Assembly: GCA_018292915.2 (NCBI GenBank)
Contig: JACVVK020000039.1
Span: forward strand, 242,501 to 306,500
Direction: 5' to 3'
Source: Batillaria attramentaria
Taxonomy: Eukaryota; Mollusca; Gastropoda; Batillariidae
DNA: 64,000 nucleotides
Part shown: piece after piece, positions 50,071-63,528 of the stretch
How the letters are laid out: the number at the start of each line of letters is the position of its first letter
Numbering within the stretch: the first letter of the stretch is position 1
Made by a program: the position numbers and the translations under genes
The notes under the pieces: generated by a model
What the model was told of the DNA's origin: nothing
The model's input: the letters and a program-made list of their open reading frames with translations, nothing else
The model's database searches: none

Positions 50071-50389
50071 TATTACGCGCGAAGTGAATGCCTGCTCAGC
50101 GTCCCGGGTTCACGGGGTGTAATCGAGTGTTTCCGGTGCTACCTAGCTTCAAACATAGCACCTTCAGGACACAGTGTTTCCAGACAGCAGGACCGTGTGT
50201 TCCCATGTTCTAATTTAAGTGGCCCCGAGTGTTTCCAACGGACTTCGGTCTGTCGGCGTGAAACTGAGGAAGGGGCCGATAATCAGCTCAGTTGGTGTGG
50301 TTCGCCTGTTAGGCGGTGCAAATGTATCCTGGGTGTGGGTCTCGCGAGTTAAAGTCACATGACGGCTAACTTCGTTTCAGTTATGAAAT

Positions 50390-50790
50390 GGGGCGGTCGG
50401 TGGTCTAGTGGTTAAGAGACTTGTCACCAATGCGAGAGGTCAGAGGTTCGAGTCCCATTCGGGGCGAAGAATTTTTCCTTCTCGTATGTGGCACCGTTCA
50501 TTCGGGCCGATCATCGGGGGTTCTCTCCGGGTACTCCGGCTTCCTCCCCCTCTGCTTTGGAAATGTTCAGCCCACCAAATTTGAAAAAATAAATGCAATT
50601 CTAAATTCCGAAATTTAAATAGCTGAGCTGACCCTTCGCACCACGTGATTGTAATGTGTTTATGTCCAGTGTGTGAGAGGATGCGTGTGATTCACGTGAG
50701 CGTGCGTGTTGGGTTCAGTTCGCGGCGCTTTGAGCCGATTCATGAAATTGGGAAAAGCGCCTATACAATACTATTATTATTATTATTATT
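50390..50790 (+). mobile_element. SINE S1, full length, nested
   Basis: Complete head, B box (GAGGTTCGAGTCCCATTC), central block and (ATT)n tail. Inserted into M1 copy 3. Confidence 0.9.
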
Positions 50791-50882
50791 AACTTAAACG
50801 AAAGCATTAGACGAATGTAGCCATCAGATGGCGATGCTATATGTGCGTGTATAGTATCTGTCATAAGTTGCAACCCTTCCGC

Positions 50883-51045
50883 GGGGAGCCGGGGTGGCCG
50901 AACGGTAGAGCGTTGGACTTCTAATGCTCGGGTCGTGAGTTCGTCTCCCGGCTGGGGCCAAATACTTGTGCTGGCTTTTTCATCGTTGCCCCGTCTTTGA
51001 TATCATCCGTATGTGGTGGAAAAGGACGTTAAACCCCCACCCACC
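50883..51045 (+). mobile_element. SINE S2, full length, nested
   Basis: Head GAGCCGGGGTGGCCGAACGG, B box slightly mutated (GAGTTCGTCTCCCGG), body and (CCCA)n tail. Inserted into M1 copy 3. Confidence 0.85.
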
Positions 51046-52418
51046 CACCCACCTCGCAACCGTTTCGCTTTCGCTTACGATAAAAATAGCACGGCGACTG
51101 AAGGACGGGATACAACCGCCCCGCTGAGTAGAGGGCTGGAGTACACATTCTCCTACTGCATAAAACTGGTATACAATTACACCGCCCCCCCCCCCCCCCC
51201 CCCTCCCCCCCCCCCTTCCGCCAGCGGGCGGCCTATACCAACTGAGCGTTACTACAATGCAAAGACGTATGCATGTTCGTATTTCAAATAAAGAGTTTTG
51301 CCGTGAGAGCGACCTTAAGTCGAAACTTTTGACGTGGTGGTAGCACGGGAAATACTGGATTCCATTTTGATTACACCCCTCGGGGTCAGTTTGTGAGCCA
51401 ATCTAGGAAGCTACGACGATCGCCTACGTCCGTGCGGGAGATCATGATCATCATGATCATCATCATCATCATCATCAGTCATCATCATCATCATCATCAT
51501 CTTTAATTTGCTGAAGACCGTGAGTCAGTTACCCGGCACTCGGTTGAACCGGTCGCTATTATTATGACGGCGCCTGCTGGCCGTGTAGATTTGTAATACA
51601 ATAGCCGGCTGTGAATACCAATTCACGGTAATTATAATTACAATTACAACGTGCTGATATGTCCAGTGACCAACGGTTACTGACGCAGAACTGGTGAAAT
51701 AGGTCGGCGTGTGTGTGTGTGTGTGGGGGGGGGGGGGTGATGGGAACACAAGAAAGAGAAGGGTGGTGGTGGAGAGGGCGGGAGTGTGGAAGAAGAGGGA
51801 GGGGGAGGGGGGATCTACGTTGAACTAACGTGAATGTAGCCTTACCAGGAGACCCTCAATATGGCGGTGCTAACTTGAGTGTGTTCATGTCATGTTTTTA
51901 ACGATATCTTTGACTGGAATGTGGAAGGGGGTCGGGGGGGGGGGGGGGCGGGGGGCGAGGGAACGTGAATCAATGTAGGCCTTGTCCTGACGCCGACATG
52001 TATAGTTCCAGCACGACTCTGACGTGGCGGATCAATATCAGTGGCGGCGTTTACTAGTGCGGTGTTCCTGTACGTGCGCGTACGTATATAACGACGGCTT
52101 TGACGAGCGGCATCAAACAAGGGGTGAAAATATGGGCGTGTGACAAAACAGAAAGACATGCGGTTTCAACGAATAAAAATGTTTAAACCAAAGACATGCG
52201 GTGTAAAGTCACAGCTATCACACTGCAGTTTTAGCAGTTTAAGGGGCAACAACTTCTTCCCTGCAATATGACTACAGCGATGGTTTTCTCCCTTGAACTG
52301 AAAAAAGGACGGGAAACCGTGAGTATAGTGAGTTCAACAACTCCTCCACTATTTTTTAAATTATTATTTATTTGTTCGTTTATTTATTATTTCGTTTCTT
52401 CCGTTTCCATGGCGACAG

Positions 52419-52990
52419 ATGGACAAATATCCGAGTGACAAGGTGCTGTCAGCTGAAGCGGTGGCCAACGTTCTGGCAGACGACAGGATTATGGGTTCTG
52501 GAATCTTCTCCGACGTTGACCGTTCTGCATCTGGGTAACAAAAGCATGTTTGGAAATATGACCTTTCCATTTTGACAGCTATCGTCTTGTGTCACAGACA
52601 GAGAGAGAGAGAGAGGTTGGGGGCTGGAAGTCGGTTGGAAGGGAGATCATTACCGTTTGATCTGCGATCGTCATTCTTCTTTCGAAAGATCATTATGTAT
52701 CTTTTTATTCATTTTTATTTATCTTTTGTATCTTGCTAATTATTCTGTTTTCTTTTTCTTTTTCCAGGGACTCATCTCAACCAAAAGCCCTTTTCGCTTG
52801 GCGGGACAAGGACAGTCACTCTGATGTGAACCCCGATGTTGCCGATCGTGCGCAACATCCAGGAGGGGACTTCTCAAGCACAACTGGCCTCGAAACCTAC
52901 TACATCGACCCAAAGATTCGAGCGCGAGTCAACTATACTGACGTGTTGGAGGACCTTGGGCCTATTAGTCGGCTGGAGTATATAAGGCAG
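52419..52990 (+). pseudogene. Inverted partial copy of Cache exons 7 and 8
   Basis: 52419-52534 copies exon 7 (MDKYPSDKVLSAEAVANVLA) with 3 differences in 116 bases and intact splice sites. 52768-52990 copies exon 8 (SSQPKALFAWRDKDSHSDVN) with an in-frame 51-base deletion that removes 17 codons after HPGGD, and a 2-base gain (TATA for TA) at the end that changes the donor phase from 1 to 0. No copies of exons 6, 9 or 10 lie nearby. The two exons join in frame with each other but have nothing to splice to, so this is a gene fragment. The intervening intron is only 233 bases, without the LINE found in the original. Confidence 0.8.
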
Positions 52991-53656
52991 GTTTTCAGTA
53001 TGTAGTGAGGTGCAATGACCATGAAACTGTAGCTGAGCACTTGTTTGAGCTCAACAAAAAGCCACAAGCAGTGTGTTTAATTTTTTTTTAAAGAACCTAT
53101 CCGACTGTGCAAAATTCACAGTCAACTCTGTCACGATTACAGACTTTTCAGCGTCCCTGAAACCCCTATAAAAGCCAAGGGCAGCTTGATATCACAGCTC
53201 AGTTTGCGTTTTGACACTGAGCGAGAAAGATCGCAGTGGCTAGTCTTCTCGTGCAGCACACAACACCCGCTAGACGCTGTAGCGATGCGTCTCGCCGGCT
53301 CACTGACCAAAAGCACAATGAAGTCACTGCAAACTCACGCTCTGGTTTTCTGAGGGTCTCCGAAACGCTGAAAACTGCAACTCTGACAGAGTCGGTCGCA
53401 GGAGTCCAGTTTAAAGAGAGAGAAAAAAAAAAAGGAGCAATGTTCTCCTAGCTTTTTCCCCCTCGTTGTTAGCTCTGTTGCCATTTTTGGTTGTGCCTAA
53501 CCAGGGTGAGCAGTTTTTCAGTCATTTGGCAATTTTCGGCCCAATTTCCTACCCTTTCAGCCAAAGAAAAGAAAGGGGGGGGGGGGGTGCACACACAGTA
53601 AATGTATCATGATATGCCACATGCGACAGCCTAACCTCATTTTTGAAGACTTGCAT

Positions 53657-54123
53657 GTCAGTACCAACTACCAAGGCAGTAATTTACTTCTGGGTGCCAG
53701 AACAGGCTACTCAGTGTGTTTAAAAATGCTAATGTTTTCTGAGCGGGGCGTTGCCCCCGTGGTCCCCCACCAGGGCGCTTCCTCTATCTGCACCCCGGGG
53801 TAGGTTTCAGTCTGTTTTGATTTTGTTTTTGTTTTTTTCCCCTCAGCACTTCCCTGGCCTGCTAAGTGACACTACTTGACAGAGAGGGACGTGTCAGTAC
53901 CAACTACCAAGGCAGTAATTTACTTCTGGGTGCCAGAACAGGCTACTCAGTGTGTTTAAAAATGCTAATGTTTTCTGAGCGGGGCGTTGCCCCCGTGGTC
54001 CCCCACCAGGGCGCTTCCTCTATCTGCACCCCGGGGTAGGTTTCAGTCTGTTTTGATTTTGTTTTTGTTTTTTTCCCCTCAGCACTTCCCTGGCCTGCTA
54101 AGTGACACTACTTGACAGAGAGG

Positions 54124-54128
<5 letters not shown>
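53657..54128. repeat. Identical tandem duplication, 236-bp unit
   Basis: The unit GTCAGTACCAACTACCAAGG ... TTGACAGAGAGGGACGT occurs at 53657-53892 and 53893-54128 with no difference that I can see. The counterpart in the other arm (about 36640-36800) is single-copy. A (GT)n(GC GT) array follows directly at 54128-54204. Confidence 0.9.
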
Positions 54129-54160
<32 letters not shown>

Positions 54161-54165
54161 GCGTG

Positions 54166-54201
<36 letters not shown>

Positions 54202-54342
54202 TGTGGGTGGGTGGGGGTGAGAAGAAATCAGATGAAAATACTTATTAAGACCTGTATGCTTTCGTGTTTGTTTGTTTGTTTGTTTGTTTGTTTGTTTGTT
54301 TGTTTGTTTCCTTCAGCAGGCTTTTTCGGACTTCAGACGGTT

Positions 54343-54443
54343 GGGGCCAAATATTTGTACTGGCTTTTTCATCGTTGGCCCGTCGTTGATATCACCAGTA
54401 TGTGTCGGAAAAGGGCGTTAAAGCCCCAAACACCCTCCCACCC
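54343..54443 (+). mobile_element. SINE S2 3'-body fragment
   Basis: TATTTGTACTGGCTTTTTCA and a GTCGGAAAAGGGCGTTAA variant, without the head. It lies within the right arm of the duplication. Confidence 0.65.
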
Positions 54444-54758
54444 CACCCTCGGACTTCAGACGCAGTGGAAGGACCCATCTTGCGTGCCACAAACATTCTT
54501 ATCACTTTCGGTGCATACACAATGTGAGGCCGGATCGGGTATTCACAGGACAAGGTCGCCCTGATAAAGCAATAAAGCCTCGACAAAGTCAGCTCTTTGG
54601 TACATATAACGAGGCATTCAAACCGAGTCTAAATTTGATTCACGTCTGTAACTAAGTGAGTTTATATGCCTGTTCATCTGTCTGTCTGTCTGTCTGTTTG
54701 TCTGCCTGCCTGCCTGCCTGTCTGTCCGCCTGCCTGTCAGCTTGTCTGCTTGTTTGCC

Positions 54759-54789
<31 letters not shown>

Positions 54790-55319
54790 GACAAACTTTA
54801 ACAATTCTTTAACTCTTCACGGGAATTATAAATCATGGGAACTAGTTAGTGACAAGGCCTTTCCAAACATATCATTTTAAATGGCCTCTTCCGAAGGGCA
54901 AGGTCACAGAGTCACGATGAAAGTTTCAAAAATGTGTTTTCTCATTTACTCAGCAACTTTAAACTATAAGCATCTGACAACTCAAATTAGGCACATGTAT
55001 AGCTGGCACAAAGGCCTTTTGGTCAACTGAGGAGAAGTTTCAGAAAGGGTCGTCTGGGCAGAATATTTGCCTTCTGCACATGTACGGCTGGTGACAATGC
55101 CTTTCTCAGTGACCTCTGGTAGCCTAAAGGTCAAGGTTGCTCGTGAATTGTAAAGGCTTTTCCTTCTTTTGAAGTATGCCGCGTATTCTGACAGAGTGAA
55201 AATCATTCTCATCGTGATTGTATTAAATTTTGTCTTCGCATCTGTCGTTCCAGAAAACACGAATGGGGTACAAGAAAAATACAGTATGAGTACGAGGCAA
55301 AAGAAAAAAGAAGAAAAAA

Positions 55320-56900
<1,581 letters not shown>

Positions 56901-56938
56901 CACACACAATCTTGTGAGTATAGTGGAATATACATAGG

Positions 56939-57356
56939 GGGTCCTACTAATTACCGAAAACAACCGAAAACGACCGAAAACAACTCTTAATACGGGTAGA
57001 ACGCAGTTAAAACATAGAAATAACAACACATAACCATGATTAAAGGTGAAAAAAGAGGCCTTAAACTAGATAAAAGGGAAAAAAGTACTTATTCACTCCA
57101 AGAGAACAGGACGAAATGAACGTGTCTCCCAAGGGAAGCGACTCCGTCTGGTCCGGACTGGTTATTTTCTGCAATGTCACCTTTTTTTCTTTTTAGCTTT
57201 TTGAAGGCCTCTTTTTCACCTTAAATCATGTTTTTGTGTTGTTATTATGTTTGTGTGTTGTTATTTCTATGTTTTAACCGCGTTCTACCCGTATTAAGAG
57301 TTGTTTTCGGTTGTTTTCGGTCGTTTTCGGTTGTTTTCGGTAATTAGTAGGACCGA
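56939..57356. mobile_element. Fold-back MITE inserted into a SINE tail
   Basis: Long inverted repeats, about 150 bases each. The left arm starts GGGTCCTACTAATTACCGAA and the right arm read inverted starts TCGGTCCTACTAATTACCGA. Both arms carry (CGAAAACAAC)-like short repeats. ACATAGG lies directly outside both ends (56932-56938, 57357-57363) as a 7-bp target duplication. The flanks outside it are the tail of an S1 SINE. No coding frame; superfamily undetermined. Confidence 0.75.
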
Positions 57357-57363
57357 ACATAGG

Positions 57364-57722
57364 AGATTTATCCCAAATATTTGACTCAAAGCGCCGGGAG
57401 CTATATCCAACGCGCACGCTCACGTGAACCACACGCAATCTCTCAGCCACTGGACATTAACACATTACAATCCCGTGTTGCGAAGGGCCAGCTCAGTAAT
57501 TTAAGTTTCGGAATTTTAGATTAACATTTATTTTCGAATTTTGTGGGCTGAACATTTCCAAAGCAGAGGGGTGGGGAGCCGGAGTACCCGGAGAGAACCC
57601 CCCGGCGGTCGCCGGACCGAATAAACGGTGCCACAGACGAGAAAGAAAACTTCTTCGCCCCGAGTGGGCTCGAACCTGACCTCTCGCATTGGTGACGACG
57701 TCTTCACCACTACACCACTGTT
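57364..57722 (-). mobile_element. SINE S1 interrupted by the fold-back MITE
   Basis: On the minus strand the head region (GGTGTAGTGGTGAAGACG) and B box (GGTTCGAGCCCACTC) are followed by the central block and a 3' body up to TTTATCCCAAATATT at 57367. The remaining tail lies beyond the MITE at about 56925-56938. Confidence 0.75.
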
Positions 57723-58045
57723 GATCTTTTTTGCCCACCATCCACCATCATCATCAGTCATAGTTCATCTCACGAGGGGCACATCAGTCTCTTGTTTAAC
57801 CCCTTCGGCGCCAATGTCGCATTTCGGCGTGCACGGAGATGAGCAAAAAGTTGCAACAGGTGTGCAGAGTCTGCAGTTAGCGAGAATCACCTGGCGCTGA
57901 GCAGTGCTGCATATCAGAATGGCTGGCGATGAAAGGGTTAAAGTTCAGTTCCGTTCAGTTCAGTTCAAGCCACATGTCCCATTATTGGTCGAAGATCCTT
58001 TCTGTGCAGAATTAAAGAAAGATCATTCTGATGAAACACTTGAAA

Positions 58046-58148
<103 letters not shown>

Positions 58149-58372
58149 CAGATGGAATATGGAACGCCAGAATTTCAGCTTCTTATCTGCTTCGTCATCT
58201 GTGTGGGGGTTTTTTTGTGTGTGTGAACGTCCGTCCTTTGTTCTTCACAATGGACTCTTCCACGCACAACAAAGGAAGACAGGACAAGAAAACGGTATAT
58301 ATTAAGGAAAAGGGGCACTTACTTTGTTCTCATCTTCTTTCGGTACTCTCCCTGTCACTTGAGCCAGAAATC

Positions 58373-58737
58373 ATGTTTCGTCTGGTGGTTATCTTGAGTT
58401 TATTTGTGTGTGGCTGGTGCGCGCAGACAACCCCGCGGCCAACAGCTGTACCAATTGCCCAAGCACCTCTTCCTCCCAGTGATAAGTCCCATTTCCTGCA
58501 CGATGGTCCACACGGGATCCAATGGCGTGATTGTGGTAGGTGCATCTTTTTCTTAATCATTTGAGTTATAATAATAATTTAAGGAACGCCCTCCCTCCCG
58601 CGGGAGCTCAGGGCGCCTTACAATCAACACACACTCACCATGAAACTGTGACACTTGCAACATGCCTGTGCACATACATCATGATACCAGAAACACATAG
58701 TGTGCAGCGTCATACACGGCCTCCCGCGCTGCCCCCG

Positions 58738-58827
<90 letters not shown>

Positions 58828-60328
58828 GCACGCACGCACACGCACACACACACACACACACGCACGACCAGCAAGATGATGACGTGGCAACAAACTACTG
58901 CAGGGCAGAGAACCAGTGAATGACCATCATTAGACTGACAGCAGAAAGCACACAGGAAAAAAATGTTTAGTGCATCAGAAATCCAATGTACTGATTGTTG
59001 ATTATAATTATACCGTTATCTTGTCCTGATCACTGGAACAGAACTCCCTTCACTCGCACCGCTAAAAAAAAAGCTGCTTCAATAGTTCAGGATCCGTCCC
59101 ACTCCGGCCAAATCTTGTTCGAAGTTCTGCTTTCACGAGCACGGTATAGAGCGATAAAGACCAAAACAGTAAGGTTCAGAAACAGTTTCTGTCCTACAGC
59201 CGTGAAGTGTGCCTCCTCACCCTCACCCCTCCCTGAGCTGATATGTGATAACATGATGTTGTACTTTATCAAATTACTTTATTAGTCTGTTTTGATGTTC
59301 TTAGGTCTTTGCATTTTTTTGTAAAGTTAATGTGATTTTATTAGCATTCAAGTGACTGTAATATAAGTGAGCAAGTAACAGCAAGCATGTATGTGTGATT
59401 GCAAAGCAGCTCTTTTAAACCACAACGAATTCCTAATGTTTATACATAATTATGGCAATAAAGTTATGTTTATGTTTATCTCCAGCCGTGCTACAAACAG
59501 ACTTATAACACGGCCGCTTGGCCATTCGAAATACCCGTTACAAAACCAGAACAGTTTGTTTTCCGTGGTCTTGTTTGTCTAAAGAGAATAAAATTGATTA
59601 TTTTTTTAAATCATCTCGTTCTTGACTATCAGTAATTTTCCATGCCTCCGAAAAAGATTGTTAAGACCAGTTTATTTTATTTTTGCTCCAAAGCGCCGAC
59701 CAGTTCCTGGGTTCATATGTCAAACTTTAACGTCAGCCCATCCCCTCTTCGCCTGCCTGGTGATGGACAGGTCAATCTTCAAGGACAAGTCAGTCACGAT
59801 ATCCATGAAAATGTCGTCCTGGACGTGATTGTTTACAAGCAGCTACTGAGCAAGTGGAGCCTTATGCCCTGCACAGTGGATCTTGGCACGTGGTGAGTAT
59901 GAGCAAGAACCAGTACGGAAGAGCTAAGTAACTTCAGAGCCAACCCTGTTCCGGGTCCGTCGATAACTCTAAACCCCTGCGACGACGGCCAAGTCGGGCT
60001 AACCGAGACCAAGCCGAGCTAAGTGATACCTAAGAAGGAAAAAACAAACATACTCGGTGACAAGGAAAGTGGACAGTTGCGAACAACTTTGAGGTCCCCG
60101 TGTTATTTCACAGTGTGCACAGAAGCGGTAAAAACTGTCGTAGTCACCGGCACAGTACATTCTCAGCCTGTTTCGAGATTATAGCCTGAATGAGTTGTCC
60201 CCCCGTGCATACACAGACCCGCAGCATGCATGCATTTTTCGGGCACTTTGTGCTCTGCCACAAACAAAAAGAAAACCAAAATAAAAAATAAAATAAAAAT
60301 GCGTGCTTGTTGCGGCAAGGGAGACAAC

Positions 60329-60402
<74 letters not shown>

Positions 60403-61780
60403 TTCGTTTTTGTTTGTTTGTTTGTTTGTTTGTTTCAAATCTTGAGATAAGCGTGCTTCTGCATCAGTGCACATCAGAGGTTTTCATTTTTATGTTGTTT
60501 CCATAGTAATGGAAACAACATCATAGGACGGGCTAAATTTTCCACGTTCATGGGCAAGCATCTGTGGTACAAACGCACGTCACTGCCGATCTCCCGCAGA
60601 GACGATTATGCAAGTGTAACTCTGACAATGACGTAAGAAAACGCGCGTCATCGATGCTGGCATGTATGGTGTGCCGAACGCGCTTCTCCTCCTCACTGAG
60701 TGCCGTCTGTGTGGATGTGTGTGTGTGTGTGTGAATTGTGTCCGGGCCCGTTTCTTCGAAAATACTTAACCGAATGGCTTCAAATTTGGGGTATCCAAAT
60801 ATATCAATGTGTTACATTAGAGGAACCAAGCGTGTGATGATTGCTTAAGTGATTTGGGAGCCCTTTTGAGACAAGTTGGTTGTCTTTCGTTTACAAGCGT
60901 AATATTTATTTAAATCACTCAATTGTTTGGCAGTAGATAGCTTGAATACGGACTCTGAACAGAGTCACTACTAGAAAATGGTCGCTCTTATAGTTTTCAT
61001 GTAAACCGAGCCTGAGTTGACATTGCATGTGAACCCAGTTCAGATGCCTATTTCTCCGAAAATACTGAACCGATCGATTTCAAATTTGGGGTTTCTAAAT
61101 GAATCAAGATTGTTGAATAGAAGGCCCGATCCAGGTACGATTGCACACATGATTTGCGAGTTATCGCCCTTTTAAAAAAAAAGTGGCTTTCTGGCGTTTA
61201 AAGGCGTAATACATGTATTTACCTAAACCACTCCATTTTTTGGACATACATAGCATGAATACGGACTCTCAACTAAGTGAATTTTGGAGGTTGTCGCTTT
61301 TATACTTTTGGCGTAAGCCGTACCTAGTGAAAGTGCTGGTGAACACACTTTAGATCTCAAAATCGCTCCTACTATACATAGATAATGAGCCTGGGGTGCC
61401 ATAAAAATATACAAATAAATTAGAAAAATTCACTGCAGCCGTTATCGTCAGTTGACTCGAAAATTTGTACTCAAAGCACATTTCCTCTACACAAGCCACA
61501 CGCCTCACAAACATCGCAGAAAAGGCACACACGCACTGACGCAAAACTGTATCAGCGTCAGTTTGCCGACGTCATGTTTGATTGACGTGATGCTGGCATT
61601 TCTTGGGGGTGTGTCGTCACTTTTCGGAAGTTCTCTATTTGTAGACGGGGAAAGCGGGAGTTTCATTGATGTAGTGAGCTTTGTTTTTTCCACTGACTCT
61701 CACTCAATAGCATGGTAGAGTGAGAGAACACCACATAGGTCTCAATGGAGCACATGCACAAACGCGGCTCGCGCAAGTCT

Positions 61781-61826
<46 letters not shown>

Positions 61827-62174
61827 GCGCGTGTATGTCTGTGTGTGTCTGTGTGCGCGCGCGCGCAGCAGACATAACACATAGTGAAAAAACGTTCGCC
61901 GCGCAGACTTGTCTGTTAAACACATTGAGCCGGTATAAATTCGATCTTTACACTGCGCAGCAGCAACACTTCAATATTCATGGGGCCGCTTTCATTGCAA
62001 AAATTGTATCCGAGTCAAAGTTATTACGTCAAATGTATTATGCGTCATCCCAATGAGGAAAAACGTCATAGATTTCAAAGAAAACAACTTGACGTCTCTC
62101 TTCCAAAACCAAGATTGGTCTGACAAGCCCGGTCAGTTGTTTCCATTCAGAGAGAGAGAGAGAGAGAGAGTGTG

Positions 62175-62254
<80 letters not shown>

Positions 62255-63443
62255 TCCCGAATACATGGCATTACAAAAGAACGACCGTGACGACAGCAGG
62301 TGATTAAATGGAAACAACATATTGGGCTGGTGGCCATCTTGTTTGTGATAACGCTTTTCAACGTTGTTTATAAATATAAGTGAATAAATAAAATCTGTTG
62401 TTGCTTTGTTTTGTTACAAAACGTGTCATTTTCGTGGGGTTTTTTTTTTCATCTTTGGCCATTTAAGCCGGTACGCGGACGTGTGTGACTTCCAACAAAC
62501 CCTCTTCAAGAACGGCACATGCCCGTCGGCGTTCGGTACTGACAAGACCTGCACATGTCCATTTACAATCAACAATGGGGACTCCATGGACCTCGTAAAC
62601 AGACCGATATCATGGCCAGCAATTGACCCAGCCTACAGTTGGCTGGAAACCGTAAGTATCATTGAAGAAACAGAGGTACCGTCAACGCCATCAACGTTCT
62701 TATTCTGTCCTCCATGTCTGTTATTTGCTTCAGCTTTGGCTACAGGACACTGTTGCAAATTTCAAATAAACGCTGTAAAACATAACGTCGCGTATGACAC
62801 CCTAGAAATGCATTGAAATTCACCAAAAAAATTCACAAAAATCCAGCAGCCAAAGACTCATGTGTAGAGTAAATTTCAACAAATTCCAGTATTCCGGTTT
62901 TCTTGGCAATGTTAGCAGCGACCACATACCCCCTCATTCCTCTGTCGTCTGCTAGCTCTTGTGCCAGCCGCGCATGAATACAAATAGTCCAAAAGCCAGG
63001 CTCATATATTCCCTAATTTTTCTATTATCTGGCATGAAAGCTATTTACAAAACCAAGAAAAATCCCCAGATTGCCATTGTTTAGTCTGCACACAAATTTA
63101 AAGAGGCAACAATTTGGTGTTACATTTGGCGTAGTTGATACTACATGCCCCGGAAGCTGTTAGTGTCCTGGGCCCGTATATAAAACTCGAGGTTAATTTA
63201 ACTCACTGCTACGGGCCTAACCCAGACTAGGACAAAAGAAACAAACAAAAAATAAATAAATAAAAAGGAAGCGAAGAAAGACAAAACTCCTTCTAGCCTT
63301 TTGTACCAGAGTCCGACTTGTTGGAATCAGTAACCTCCCAGCATCAGATATGCAGACACAAAAGCATCCTTCAAGCAAAATCTGAAAACCCACCTCTTCG
63401 CTGACCTCAGCCGAAAGCTGTTGCCACATCATCGCCTTTCTAG

Positions 63444-63528
<85 letters not shown>

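Larger units (their letters stand above)
50286..51247. mobile_element. M1 element copy 3 with two nested SINEs
   Basis: The ends GCTCAGTTGGTGTGGTTCGC and GGCGGCCTATACCAACTGAG are the M1 terminal repeats. Between them sit a complete S1 SINE (50390-50790, +) and a complete S2 SINE (50883-51045, +). The native interior matches copies 1 and 2. The right side carries C-runs at 51186-51215. Confidence 0.75.
51870..55310. repeat. Right arm of the inverted segmental duplication
   Basis: Inverted copy of 35240-40540, reduced to 3.4 kb. Landmarks in order: TTAACGATATCTTTGACTGG (51900), GCGGCATCAAACAAGGGGTG (52108), exon 7 and 8 copies, GTCATTTGGCAATTTTCGGC (53520), ATGTATCATGATATGCCACA (53603), and TTTTGTCTTCGCATCTGTCG (55228). 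Confidence 0.85.

Noticed and set aside
50390..51045. Functional tRNA genes
   Set aside because: Heads with A and B boxes belong to SINEs: they are followed by shared non-tRNA bodies and (ATT)n or CCCA tails and recur many times. The other tRNA-like heads in the window were rejected for the same reason.
60493..60523. Short palindrome TGTTTCCATAGTAATGGAAACA
   Set aside because: Thirteen-base arms are within chance for a 64-kb A/T-rich window; a similar 12-base one lies at 63945-63972.
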